Below, in pieces: positions 1 to 21,902 of a stretch of DNA of 64,000 nt; the first letter of the stretch is position 1, and each line of letters starts with the position of its first letter. The notes below the pieces were generated by a model. It was not told the origin of the DNA. It did no database searches and saw only the letters and a list, made by a program, of their open reading frames with translations. Both the position numbers and the translations under genes were made by a program. Source of the DNA: Theristus sp. LFF4_11 (lineage: Eukaryota > Nematoda > Chromadorea > Monhysterida > Xyalidae); NCBI GenBank assembly GCA_030248135.1, contig JASANC010005303.1, forward strand, positions 62,001 to 126,000, in the 5' to 3' direction.

Positions 1-1162
1 ATTGTGCTATTTGTCTCAAATTCAGACTGAGCTGAACACTGTTTAGCAGATGTTGATTGTTGTAGTGCACGATTGCAGCTGCGAGCAGTTTCAACAAATA
101 CAAAAAAGAATGACGTTTTGGCTTTTTTGTTTTTCGGAACAAGATTGAAAGACTCGCATGCGTTGCCTGTGTTCCATTCTGCTGTCATGTGATCGTTTCA
201 CATTCGAATTCACAATCCAATTCACAATCCAACGATTTCCAGACTGATCGCATTTCAACACCGAAAGCTGAAAGAAACCGAAATCACATGAAATCACCGG
301 AACTGCAGATGCAGCTGCTTTTAATAATGATGCATTACGCGGCGGAGCTGTTATAGTCTGCTCCGTCACTCGCTCCCCGCTGCCGTGTCACATTGGGCCC
401 GGCGGAACGCTACTTTCTCACCATGCAGTGGGGCAAAAATCAAATTTCAGGGGTCAAACAGGACGGCATGTGAACTGCCTGCCAGAGACATCTCTTTTGT
501 GTTTCTCCAGATCACAAAGGCCAAGGCAAAAAATCAAAAACAGCGATTTGATTGAACCGAAACTGGCTGCTACACTCGGTTGTGTTTGTCTCGTTTGTTG
601 CGTTGCTACTTGAGAAGTGCATGCATTTTTTGTTTTTGTTGTCGATTGTCATGTTTTTCCTTTTCTGTGGTCATTGTTTATACTTTGTAAATATTTCATT
701 GCACGTGCCACGTAGCAGCCGTCTTTAGTTCAACTTTATTCGCTGTGTACAAAAAAGTTTTACCGGAGAGGAAGGAAGAAACATTGAAGAAACGTCTCGC
801 AGACAGTTCATGCGGCATTCGGCAGTTCGGCATTCCCAGCGCCATGCCGGACTGTTTGGAGATGATTTTCAGAAGGGGCGGGGAATAAAAACGCAGGCTT
901 TCAACATTTCAAGTTACTGCATGCTGAGAAAACGTAGTCGGCCACCGGACAACCCTCTTTGGCAGGACAGCGGTTTGGACCCGAAGCGGAGTGGTGCGCA
1001 GCTTTCAATGGTTGTTTTGGGCTTGACGTGCCTAGAGGGTTTGAAGCGTGCCGGGCGTTTCTGGTCCCTACTCTCGAGTTCTGCCGTCAGCACGCTTGTT
1101 CAACGGTGCCATGTGGTCGGTGTCAGCATCAGCAACCGTGTCCCCTGTCAATGGGTCGGGGA
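1..1162. other. No gene recognised; short dispersed repeat
   Basis: I see no supported exon here. The short open frames lack domain similarity and fixed splice signals. Positions 296-347 contain, in reverse orientation, a roughly 45-bp segment that recurs at 35175-35220 and 35251-35300 (it contains TGCATCATTATTAAAA followed by a GCATCTGCAG-like palindrome), so at least part of this stretch is dispersed repeat. Confidence 0.5.
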
Positions 1163-1931
1163 TAGAGATGTCAAGAAAAAAAAAATTTTCTATTTTTTTT
1201 CTTTTTTTTAAAAAAAAAATTTTTTTTTAAATTTTTTTTTTTTTAAATGAAAGTTGTTCAGAATTTTTCAGGGAGTCCGAATATCACCATCTGAGGAGCC
1301 ACCGACTTACCATATGACCCCCACTCATATGGGAGGAGGGTGAAAATTTCAGACTTGGTTTCGGCGACCCCATTTTCCCACCGACGACATCACGTCTCGT
1401 GTTTTGCCTCTCAATTCACCTCAAATAACATGGAAACAAGTTCCACAACAAACCGGTGTGATCACGCTGACGACACGAGGCGAAACAGCAACGAGCAACC
1501 AACGAAGTTACGCTTGCAGTGGCAGACAGTGCAATTTCCACCTTTCGAGATCCTGAAAAACGATGCGTAAATGTGAGTTCTCTGCTTCTATCTCACCTTA
1601 GCGACATCGGAATTTGTTGAACTAGCCTTTGCGACGCTCAAGTACTTCAATGCGCGAGTCGATCATCACTCACCAAGGCTGAAAACAGTCGATAAATCAA
1701 TCCAGAATACCACCTGCAGCGTTGAAGACTAAGTGACAAGGTAAAGTCAAAGAAAATTTTTGTTGAACTTTCGAAAAATTATGCCAAAAACGGCATTTTC
1801 AGGGCACATTAAAGAAAAAATTTCAAAAATTTTTAATAAAAAAAATAAAAAAAAAATGCTCATTTTTTTTTACTTTTTTTTTAAAAAAAAAATTAAAAAA
1901 AAAATTTTTTTTTTTGACCCTTACATCTCTA
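1163..1931 (+). mobile_element. hAT-type MITE, family 1, copy 1
   Basis: A 769-bp non-coding element begins TAGAGATGT and ends ACATCTCTA, a 9-bp terminal inverted repeat matching the hAT pattern. It is flanked on both sides by the same 8 bp, GTCGGGGA (1155-1162 and 1932-1939), the target-site duplication length of hAT transposases. Inside each end are long A/T runs; the middle is unique and without a transposase frame. A nearly identical copy is at 30907-31668. Mobilisation would need a transposase supplied from elsewhere. Confidence 0.9.
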
Positions 1932-2040
1932 GTCGGGGACTGTGATGATGACACTGCGGTGACTGGGTCACGTGGTCGCGGTGTTCGGTTGTGTCAGAGC
2001 TGGAGGCGGAGCTATGGAGAGCCTGCCGTGAGCAACTCAC

Positions 2041-2740
2041 CATCAAAATTGATCGACTTCGATCAATTTTTAGCAAAATTTTGAAAAATCCATATTTTGG
2101 AAACAGAACTGGTTGTCTTCGCTTGGATTGAAGAAGACCACAACTGTCGCAAAAGACAATTCGTTGTCAAATCAAAACATGAAAACCCAATTTTCTAGCA
2201 TTTTCAAAAACTATCTTCTAGCATTCAAAAAAACATTCGCAAAAACACACACAAATTAAAGAATAATCTGTCATTTCAGTGCTTCTTTAATTTGGTGGTC
2301 GAAGAATCCTACTGAATCTCACAAAAGCGAGAAAATTTTGTCAAAATCTTAAAAATGGTGGTTTTTCAAAGAAAAACATCCATTTCACTGTTGTTTTGGT
2401 GAAATTCGGAATGTTGCATTCTGTTTTTTGCCAAACAACCAAACCGCTGCCTGCTAGCTGAAGTACCGAAGAACGAACGACCACAGGCAAATCCAAACGG
2501 TACCACCATCAAAATTGATCGACTTCGATCAATTTTGAACAAAATTTTGAAAAATCCATATTTTGAAAACAGACCTGGTTGGCCTTCGCTTGGAAAAACA
2601 TCCACTTTACTATTGTTTTGGTTAAATTCGGAATGTTGCATTCTGTTTTTTGCCAAACAACCAAACCGCTGCCTGCTAGCTGAAGTACCGAAGAACGAAC
2701 AGCCACAGGCAAACCCAAACGGCACATTCGCTCGAGCGAA
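2041..2740. repeat. Diverged direct duplication
   Basis: The segment starting ACCATCAAAATTGATCGACT at about 2039 recurs at about 2506, and the segment 2366-2500 recurs at about 2595-2730 with a few differences. The repeated frame on the minus strand is only a by-product of the duplication. I recognise no gene in it. Confidence 0.75.
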
Positions 2741-4609
2741 CGTGTGCGTTTGGGACTGGCGGTGCAGGGACCAGGGCGAAGCAATCGCGGCCAGTTTGTT
2801 CCGGAGGGGCGACGCGACCAACGCCAGAAACAGCTTGGCAAGTGAAGTGGCTGCAATTTCATTGCATCTGTTGTCACCCACCGCAACTTGATTCAATCCA
2901 TCACGGTATTCAAAATTTCAGCTTCCAACCGAAAGTCGAAACGCACCCAACAAGTGGCCGGCCTGTCAGCGAACTATCTAACTGCGCGACACTCGACAAA
3001 ACCACCGACAACCGAGGAGCAACGCGCCTCCGGTTCGGACGTCAAATAAGCCGCATATCAGCCAGGTTAATAGTGGGTTTTGAGGGTGGTTTGCTGAATT
3101 TCCTCGATAGGAGGTCGTGATGATTAAAAAGCTCGATGTATCGATGTACTGGCTGCTGATTGGTTGTTTACACACCAGCAGGATTCAGTGCAACGGGTAC
3201 AGCCAATCCACCATTCTGGAAGAAACCAGCGTGTCTTGGAACGGTGGGAAAGGGTCTCTCTTGTGTTTTCTATGGAGTTCAGTCTGGTTTTTGTCGTTCG
3301 ACCATTTTTCAGCTGCCTTTTCTCGTTCGTTTACAGCCCGCCCTGTCGCGTTGTCATCCATCCGTCATCCCCTTGCCTTAGCACTAGCCATTCAACTCCT
3401 TGCCGTCGACGCGCAGACGCCTGGACGAGACCTCTGCTGCCAGCTTCATCCCGGCTCGAACGTTGCAACAAAATGCACCCCAAAAACACTCGAAACGAGT
3501 TTATCCCCATTCACATTCACGTTGTGCGGCTTTGAAAATAAGTAAAATTTGTATATTCATTCAGTGAAAGTTCAGTTTTTTTGTGATATGCTGCGTTTTG
3601 TGATCTTGGTTTGTGTGATTCGTGAATGGTCTGCCCGTCGGGCCGGGCCGGGATGAGCAGCACAACGGAGTGCACGCATTGGTCTCGTTGTCCAGTACGC
3701 CATCACCCGCTGCAAACGACAACACAGCGCTGTCAGTTGATCACAGCCCGGAACGTCACGGCGATTGTGACTGGTTGGTTGCGAAAAAGTATTTTCAGGT
3801 CGTGTTCATTTACAAACATAGTGTGCGCTTTTCGTGTTTTTCCATTTTTCCGTTGCACGTTACAGTTTTGTAAACCTGGGTGAGCTTGGCTTGTGAGCAA
3901 AATCGTTGATTGGCTGATTTTACACCAATAATCTGCTTGTCGTTCAAATTTGGTCGAGTTATTTCGGTGCTTATGATTGTTGTCCTGGTTCTTGTTTTGA
4001 ATGTTTCGCAAAAAATGTTTCGCAGACTGCATGCATACATCAGTCGCTGTTTGCATCTTTTACTCGTAGCAGCAAAGCAAAGCGAGAAAAAATGTTATTG
4101 TGATTCACGTTTTTTCATTTAGTTTTTTTTAATTTTTGTTTTTTATTCAACAACTATATCGTGTCGTGGACGTCGTCATCGTAATTGATCGAATTTCAAT
4201 TCAAGCCGATTGCGTTGGGTTATCATTTTTTCAGCTCAACGGGAAATAAAATTAGTGGCGTTTTGAATGTCAACACGCAATACGAGGCATGATTACGGTT
4301 TGGAAAAGGGGTGAATGAAGTCACCGACACCAAAACATAATCTGGAAAGTTCCGCCATTCAGGAGTCAGTTCAGGAGGCGCTTGCACATCAAATGTGTGG
4401 TTCATCCTGATTGATTTGGCTGGCGGCACCCTCACAAAATGTTTCATAATCACAAATTTTTGCTCAAAACTCATGATTTTTCGTTTCCCAGGTGCGCAAT
4501 GTCTGAGTTTTACCACACTTTTTCAAGGGTTTTGAGCATTGCAGCTTTGCAGAAACCTTACAAGCACATCTGTGAACGTTGCACAGAGTGGGATAATAAG
4601 GACTAAAAT
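2741..4609. other. Gene-poor stretch upstream of CDC5L
   Basis: No exon could be supported. Positions 4245-4435 match a second locus at 42745-42930 (separate entry). The CDC5L promoter should lie in the last few hundred bases, but I see no motif that I can name. Confidence 0.45.
4245..4435 (-). repeat. Dispersed repeat with a conserved reading frame, copy 1
   Basis: This stretch resembles 42745-42930. On the minus strand both copies share an open frame: here it reads WRNFPDYVLV and later NHASYCVLT; the other copy reads WRNFPDFVLV and YHASFCVLT. The copies also differ by a 3-bp step that keeps frame. I do not recognise the peptide. It could be part of a transposon protein or a non-coding repeat that is simply young. 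Confidence 0.5.
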
Positions 4610-14039
<9,430 letters not shown>

Positions 14040-14419
14040 GCGAGTGCCGCGCAACGTTGCTGCATCATGGGGCAAACCGGATTTTTGATGATGTATTGTT
14101 GTTGTTATTAGTATTACATTCGATTTGATTTGTTTCATAACATCGAACATTGATGCTGTTGTTGGTTTTGGATAAAATTCAGTTATTGCAAGCGGAGTAG
14201 GTCCGACTAGCATTACTGACTTGTTTGTTGTAATTGACTTCAAAAATTATCGTGTCGTGGGTCATTGATAAAATTTTTATCTGTTACTGTTGTTAAAAAA
14301 CAAACTAACAAACTATATACAAATCTTGACTATGGTTTTGATCTTTCATCAATATTCTTCGACACAAAGCTTTGAATATGCAAATCGTTTTGTTTCATCC
14401 AGTCAACTTGTAGCAACCT
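14040..14419. other. Convergent 3' gap between CDC5L and globin
   Basis: AT-rich spacer of 380 bp between two genes that end toward each other. It should hold both 3' UTRs. I see no further gene or clear repeat. Confidence 0.6.
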
Positions 14420-15983
14420 TCACACATCGCTGCCCCGCGAGCGTCGTCGTGGCTGCTGCAGTCCCTGTGCTTGTTCGTTGGTGCTGTCGCACGGCGAGCC
14501 CAATGCACTTTTTACGCCGCCGTGTTGCAGCTCGTACATAAACCCGTCGTTGAACTTCCGAACGACATAGTCCATCAGCGCCGTCCACGCGTGTTCTCTA
14601 GTGCTCGGTGTCACCGGATCACCGTTGTTTTGTTCTGTGTCGAGTTGACCGTGCTGCTCGAGGACGTGCATCATCTCACAGACGACCTGCACGAGCGCAT
14701 CACGCAGCCACTCGATGTACTCGGGGTGGAAGTCGCCGTAGTGCCGGTGGCGACGGCCGTACATCACCGCCGCCGGACCCACGGCTGCCTCCAGCTCGTC
14801 GCAGTTGCGGATCTGCAATCGCATTTTTGTTGCGATCATGCTCGTGTGGAATGAGATCATGGACGAGAACATTGCCGGATTCAGGTTAAAAATGCAGCTG
14901 ATTATAACGTTCCAAGCAACTCTTTCAAATCGCATCACGCAAGCACTGACCATGAGCTCAAAGAAGCTGGACAGCATGCGAACGTGCTGCAGGAACACGT
15001 GGTCACTGGTGAGGTACTGGTCGACGATCAATGCGGCCGAGTCGGTGTTGCCGTCGACGGCATTCTCGCTGGACGTCAACTGAAACACGCGGCCGAGTTG
15101 GCCGTGCGCGGCGAGCAGCCGCTGCAGCACCACGAAGCCGGTGCCGCCATGCGCGGCGTTGCCGTGCTGCGTCTGCTCGTTGACGTGCTGCAGCAACGCC
15201 TTCCAGTCCTGCTTGATCAGCTCACGTTGCTCCACGGACAACACGTTCGTCGTCGTGTCCTGCGTGTGTCGCGAGTGGCGTAGCGACGGCTTGCGATTGA
15301 ACACGGCGCTGTGACTGCAGCGAAAACGGTCACAACTTGCTCATTTGTGCTTGAACGGATGACGCACTGATTGGCCGGCTTACATGTGTGCGCAAGCAAA
15401 TAACTGTGTTGAATTTGAATGCACAATGCTCACAGGAGTGCAGTATCGCGCAAGGCTGTTGCTGGCCAACGTGTGAAAAAAACAGAATCTGATAAGGATG
15501 CCAGTCAGTCAGTCAGTTCATTTCTGGCTCTGAGAACGCCGCCAACGTTACCAATTGGTTGCGACGGAGTTCTCAGTTGGCTTGCGTTCAGTCGAGCTTG
15601 TCACTTCGCTTCCTACACCACATTCAGGAGCCCACGGACCTGTGCACCAGCATCGGCCGTGTGGCCGGCGAGGACACTGGTCTGCTGGAGTGCAGGTCGC
15701 TGTTGCTTGCGTCGCTCGTGTCCATCACGAACATCGACGGCACGCTCAGTTTGTTGTCGACCTTGTTGCACTGCTTGCCGCTGCCGACTTTGTTCAGAAG
15801 TCTGTTCGGTGTCGCTGGTTGACTGGCGGCTGAAGACGTCACCGAATAGTTGAACTGCCAGTTTGGCTTGTGTTTCTGTGCCAGCTGGCCGTTGCTGATG
15901 ACTCCTCGATTGTTCGCACGCTCGTCACGTGACGTCGCGGCGGCCGATTTCCGACGACGCAAGGAGGTCACACAGCCGCCCAT
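14420..15983 (-). CDS. N-myristoylated nematode-type globin
   Basis: Predicted haem-binding globin, probably tethered to the inner face of the plasma membrane. Three exons on the minus strand, 15983-15640, 15314-14951 and 14812-14420, join to 366 residues. The start MGGCVTSLRRRKS has Gly2 and Cys4 followed by basic residues, the pattern for N-myristoylation plus palmitoylation. A long serine-rich N-terminal extension precedes the globin fold, which starts near residue 140 (LSVEQRELIKQDWKALL). The distal (E7) position is probably His225 in LQHVRMLSSFF; the proximal (F8) histidine is His258 in GRRHRHYGDF. The fold continues through EYIEWLRDALVQVV and AWTALMDYVVRKFNDGF. The second intron (14813-14950) is 138 nt and free of stops, so an unspliced reading looks open; removing it restores the normal E-to-F helix spacing. 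Substrate and partners cannot be inferred. Confidence 0.88.
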
Positions 15984-18893
15984 GGAGTATAAGTGGAACT
16001 GAAGATTTGTTTCAAAAACATGGATCGATTCTCCACATCGCCAACATTTGCATCATTATTGCGTTACTTTTGGCTGACTGCCAGAAGTCTCAGCATGTGC
16101 GGCGTCAGCGTCAGCGTCAGCGCAAAATGCAACTGTTGTGAGAACATGACATGACGGCAGCAGAATGTGTACCGAAAATAATGCAAGGTTCTTCTCGTTC
16201 TGTTTCACAAATGATTCGATCATGCGCGTGAGCAATGTCAACTTCAGCAATGAAAACTCATACAAACGGTTTGGTGTGGCAAAACAATCGTCCCACACAC
16301 ATCAAGAGTGCCGGTCAGCAAACTCCAAAAAACCATAGTGGCACCAACCCAAAAAACCAGCTTTTCATCGTATTTGTTTTTCTGACGTGTTTGAAAAGAA
16401 ACACGATCTGGAGAGCCAAAAATACGTACCTGCTATACGGTACGTGGGCAACGAACCGTTAATGAATAATAAATAATAGCAATATAGGGGTATACGTAGA
16501 TTCGGTTTCTCTGTTTTTTTTCAAACACAACAAAAATAACAACAAAAATGTGGCATCGGTTTTGGTTCTGCTACATTTTACGACTGAAACACCAAAAAGT
16601 GTTATATGTGGTGCTTTTTGGATTGATTGATTGCCGACGCTTCACTATGCACAATGACTAAGCTATTGTCTCGGATCGCTGGACAATCAGAGCAAAAAAG
16701 CATCAAATGAACTAACAGTGTTTCTCAGAATATCACTACAATATTCTAAGCTAATTCTGCCAACAGAAGTCACCAGTTTGTTGGATTTTTTAAGAACTAA
16801 AACTGACCCTCAGTTCCGCCTAACATTATAACCCAGAGAAGAACATTATTGAGATAAGAGATGGCGTTCTACTGAAAACACCTTTCACACTCATAACACA
16901 GCCGACTGACTGAACCATGAAACACGCATAGCAGTGCAGTGTGCTCGAATCCTCATGCAACAACAACAAGCCGCTCAATAAATAGCCCGTGACGTGTTAC
17001 GTCGATTGTCGTGTCTGTTCATGTGTTGCTTTCCGGAAAACTTAATAAAAGTCATACACGTTGATAAAAGGGCGGCGGGAGCGGACACGCGGTGCAAAAC
17101 GATGAAGCGGAAAATTATCCAACACAGGCCCATCCATTGAAGGCATACTCTGCTCTGCATACAACTGCTTATGCTGATAGCTATCGCACGTGCACGATAT
17201 GCTGTAACATTATGGAAATTGTAATCAAGAAAATTTGATAAAACGCCCGTAAAAGTCGGCGCACCGTATGCTTGGAGATTATACCTTTGAAGAGTGTTGA
17301 CGCAAATGTGTTTGTTGGAAATCCTAATTATCTTAGTGGCTATGGTGTTGCTATTTAGAAACAAACAAACAAGCCGTACATACAGTGTAGCAACAGCAAA
17401 ACAAGTACAGGCAACTTGCAGCCCGTTCGACTATCAGCTTTGTTTTTTTTTAAAGTTTTTATGCGCTCCAAAAAGTGAAAACAAGTTGCAGATAGAGACT
17501 ACCTTGCGTGAACATGCAGAAACGTTTGGTGTTATGACGCAATCCACACTTAAGTCACACCATGAGTAAACAAGTAACAAACGGGTATCACACCCACACG
17601 CGCAATTTAATCGACGGCTAAACAGCAAGCATATTTTGAAATAGTAAAAGAGTGGCACCTAGCAGTTGGCAGGCTAGCAGAAGCCAGTCAGTATCAATCA
17701 TTCATGCTGCCAGTCTAATTATGGGCCTGCCTCATGTTGAGACGAGAAATTCGAATATGAAAATAAACGCGTGATGACGCACGACACGGATCAACCAATG
17801 CTGATCTGAATGTTTCCCAGATGCCAGTTTTTTTGTGGTCAACTTCAAATATAAAATTTTATTGGTCTGCCCACCTGCTTGCCGTGTTCGATTCGTTTTT
17901 TATTCTGACATAACACACAGCGAATCTTTCATGCGGTTAGCACGCATAAGAAGTGAGTAAGTTTTCATTCAAAAAGCCGTCGCGTCAGTGCTAGTGAGGT
18001 GAGCGAGTGCTTCCAGTGGAGCGACGCATGTCACGTCTCAGTGCGACCAATTATTTTGCGTTGCATCCACGCGCCAGCCAGACGCCCTGATCGAGAGCAT
18101 ATGTTTGTGACTAAAAAACAGTTGCAGACACCGCCAACGGCGTGGCACGATTCCGCGTATTTTTTCGAATTTCTTTATTCTTTTTTTCTAGCCGGCAGCG
18201 TCAAGCGCAATTCCGATTTATAAACATCTTTTTTTCTCGTTTTTTTTTCCTGTGCCCAGCTGTGTCAATTTCCAGCAAGCAAGCAAGCAAGCATTCTACG
18301 TGTTTTTTACGTGTGTATATTTTTCATTTTAAAAATGAATGCAAGTAAACACATTTATGGAATGAGCTGCAGGAAAAATAGACTCGCATCACGTGAAACA
18401 CGAAACAATGGATCCATATTCCAAAATGAAAGTGCCAGCGGACAGTCTTTCTTAACGCACACGATGTTTCGGCCAATTGAAAGACAATCAAACAGTCAAG
18501 CGCATCAACCAAAAAAAGGACAGACAAAGACAGATAGATTGCAAAGAAATAATCTCATTCATCGTGCTGTTCAACAATGAATCTCAAACAGAAAAATTGC
18601 AACATAGTCACATCACCATCGTGTTTCTGCGACGTTTTTAGAAAGAACAACCCTGTGATTCGTGATTCAAAAGCTGAGATACCTTATCTTACGGCAAAAT
18701 GCATACATGGAACGTATGTACAATGTGATGTAAGTAAACATTGCAAAAGAATATGAATAAATCAAAAATTGCATCTGACCAGATCAGATAGAATAGCACA
18801 AGCAGCGTCCGAGCTTTCGAATGTTTGTTTGAGTTGCGTGGCGCTTATTTGCAAGTTGATAATGCAGCAACCGAAAAGCGCTAGGCGGCAGTT
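15984..18893. other. Intergenic, globin upstream region
   Basis: No exon supported over about 2.9 kb. It lies between the globin start and the end of the fucosyltransferase, so it should contain the globin promoter and the fucosyltransferase 3' UTR. I see AT-rich sequence and short CAAG and CAGC runs, but no clear transposon ends. Confidence 0.5.
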
Positions 18894-21371
18894 TCAGTTT
18901 TTGCGATACTGAAACCCGTCGTGTTTACAGTGCGCCTGCGTGACCCACCAGTCGTAAATGTCTGCCACTGATTGCTCCGAAGTTGCGTCTGAGCATCGGC
19001 GCACCCGCGCACAGAGACAACAGAAACCGTGTCGACGCCACGACATTTGCTCGTGCGACGGCCTCCATTTGAAGTAACTGCAAACAAGATTTAGTTCATC
19101 TGCGAAATCACCTGTTTTGCTGAAATCTGAGACTCGAGTGTCAATAAACGACACAAAATAAATAAATCTGCATACTTTTCAGTATCAATTGACTGCAAAC
19201 ATGCTAAATTGGTTGATTCTTGCACTAGCGGCACGACCAAAACCAGATTGTCTTGCACTACCGGCCTCTGGTTCTTGTGGTGTGGTGGTGGTCACAAAAT
19301 ATCGCTAACGTGCACTGTGGCCGACGTAAAATTGGTGCGACACTTGTTAGCAGCATCGGCAATGAACGACCGAAGCAAGTGATTCAAGCTGAGTGTGCCC
19401 CACCTGAGATACTCATGTGTGTGTTCATGGAGACGCTTCAAATGAGCAGCCAACTGCGCAGCGTTAGTGAAATCGTCAACAGCAATGAAACCATCATCGG
19501 GCATCAGACCGCTCAGCAGTTTACGAGCGAGCACCTGCGATTGTCATGTGCTCTTGTTTTACTCAAATGCAGAACGGAGCACACCGTTGAATGGGGCATG
19601 GGCACAAAAAAAATTGGCAAAATTTAGCTTTTCTGAGCGTCTTGTTTTTTTGTCGACTACTTTTGGAGGCATGTGCAGTGCCTAGTTAAGACAAACAAGT
19701 AAGCTCGATCATATCAACGTGATGCAACAAACCAATCGTCACGGGTACTTGAGAAACATTCATTTAATGATTGTGTTGGTTTGGAGACATTTGAAAAAAA
19801 GAAACCGAAAATACGAAACGCCATTGGCCGACCACGGGCACAACGGGCAGCTGCCAACGGCTCCACACTTTCTCCGTCACGTAATCAGCGCAGAGCGAGT
19901 TCTCGAACGCGAATATGAATTTGTAGCGTTCGCCAATCAGTTTATTGCACTTTACATCGCCATAAACGTGCGTTTTGGGGCACGCATTTGGGTCACCGCA
20001 GTCGCCCCAGACGTCGATTTCCATATGCTGCTGTAGCGCCTGGTTTCGCAAGTGGAAACGCATTTCGTGGCATTACTGTGAAACTGTAAACTACAACAAT
20101 CAGCTTTTTGGCTGCGTTTTGATTTAGATTCAACGTTCAACGACTGATTTAGATTCAATCAGCCAACCAAGATTCAAATGCCAGAAAGCCAAAGTTGAAT
20201 ATGTTTTGGCTTGACTTGCACGTACTTTAGTCCATGTTTGTAGTTCAAAACCAATTGACGAATCAGCTTGCCTGTGTACAAAAGTGTGAACGCCAGTCAA
20301 TGAAAAAAAACATCGCCGACCGTCCCGCTTCGACGAGCACTTTTTTAAACTTACTTTCAATTTTTTTTCACTTTTACTCACTTTAATCAAATCCTCACGT
20401 TTCGAGCTCGAGTAACAGTTGCTAGCCACCCAGACGGCGATTTTCGTTTTCTGCTCAGCAACTTTACGCATTTTATTCAAGAATGCGTTCACTTCGAACG
20501 AACTCGGTGGTGCAGGTTTACGTTGGACACCGCCGTATGGTCGAAAACAGTGCGAGTCACGACGATAGCTCATGGTCCAGTTGAAGTAGTGCGATGAGAG
20601 GTTTCTGCAAGCATCAAGGCCATCAAATTCGGTGATTTCGCATTTAAACCGTGAAACACCATGGCCAACCGTCGTTTCATACTTCAAGCGAACAGTGAAA
20701 CTGCAGAACAAGTGAATTTTGTCCATCTTGACGATTGAATCCGACATGTGCTGATTGGCTGCATCGATCTGGCTGGTGGACCAATCAGCGGGTCCGCTCC
20801 AACTGCAGTTGATCAGCAGACTGCACGTGATTCACAGTGTGCCCAAGGCATTGCCTCCCTCAGTTCACCTGAGCACCCGCATGTCGCCATTCTCCGGTGA
20901 CTCCTCGTTGAAGTACACGAATCGCTGTCCATTGTGCGCCCGCGCGGGCAGCGCACGCACATGCTCGAGTTTGATGTCATGATGGTGGAACACGACCACG
21001 TCCGCGTCGGCCAATCTGCTGCGATCACCCGTCAGCACACAATTCAGCTCCGGACACACGGCGGCGCCCTCCAGCTGCTCGGTCATGTTCTCGCCGAAGA
21101 ACGTCGTCCACGCCAGCAGGCGCACTGGCTGGCCGTGTTTGGCGTCGCAGTCAGCCGAACCAGCGCCAGTGACGACGTCGCTGCTGTCGGTCGACTCGAC
21201 CGTCACCGACGGTTTGTTGACGGTCAACGTCAGTTGACGACTGTAGATGGCGACACTGACGAGACAGCAGACGACAACGCCAATGACGAGCACGAGCTTG
21301 GCGTTGCGTGGCGTGTGCAGCAGCGCACCGCGACCGACGTGCACCAGCACCACCATCAGCAGGTGCGGCAT
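18894..21371 (-). CDS. Alpha-1,3-fucosyltransferase (GT10 family)
   Basis: Golgi type II membrane enzyme predicted to move fucose from GDP-fucose to N-acetylglucosamine on glycans. Exons on the minus strand: 21371-20869, 20604-20382, 20039-19833, 19534-19404, 19077-18894, giving 415 residues. A short cytosolic tail is followed by a membrane segment at about residues 25-43 (KLVLVIGVVVCCLVSVAIY). GT10 landmarks follow in order: LLAWTTFFGENMTE, GQRFVYFNEESPENG, FNWTMSYRRDSHCFRPYG, IDVWGDCG, YKFIFAFENSLCADYVTEK, PVVPVVLARK, FIAVDDF and a C-terminal FKWR plus cysteine-rich end (CCLCARVRRC). All phases match. Whether it acts on the N-glycan core or on outer structures cannot be told from the sequence. 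Confidence 0.95.
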
Positions 21372-21902
21372 GTGCCAGACGAACTACGCCATTTCAGGGA
21401 ATGCAACCCGGTCGGAAACAGATGCCACATGAAACAGTTGTGTGCCATTAACGAAACTGTAGTAGCTGTGTGAAAAAACGGTAGCACGTTAAAAATACTG
21501 TTACATGAATAATGTTTCACAAAGCACTGAAATAAATACATAACCGACCAACAATAGTGGTATCTGGGTTCTCCTCATAACCCGCTCTGTAGAATCATTG
21601 AAATCAAACGTCATCCAAAATTAAAACAATCAATTATTCTCAACGTTCAAAGCTCAACAACAAATAACAACAAATAACGAAATATGGGTGGATGAAAACG
21701 ACACTCAAACATAAAATTGATACGTACTCAGCCTAAAAATTCAAAGATTTTTTGAAAAAAAACCAAAACACGCCCGAGTACGTCATAACACCAATAGAGT
21801 ATAATATCCACAGACTGTTTGTTGACACGTGCAAGACACATATGACGTCATGCAGCACAGTATGCCAGTGTTCGTGTTGCACCGACCCATCATCCCTGTC
21901 GA
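21372..21902. other. Spacer between fucosyltransferase and TMEM208
   Basis: A 531-bp AT-rich gap without a supported exon. It should contain the fucosyltransferase promoter and TMEM208 3' UTR. Both genes are on the minus strand, but the gap is larger than usual within a nematode operon. Confidence 0.5.

Noticed and set aside
2366..2896. 176-codon minus-strand frame with internal repeat
   Set aside because: The repeat reflects a DNA duplication of sequence found nearby; no domain and no splice context.
14420..15304. Single 294-codon globin exon
   Set aside because: It would put 46 extra residues between helices E and F. A GTCAGT...TTGCAG intron of 138 nt in phase 0 restores the fold.
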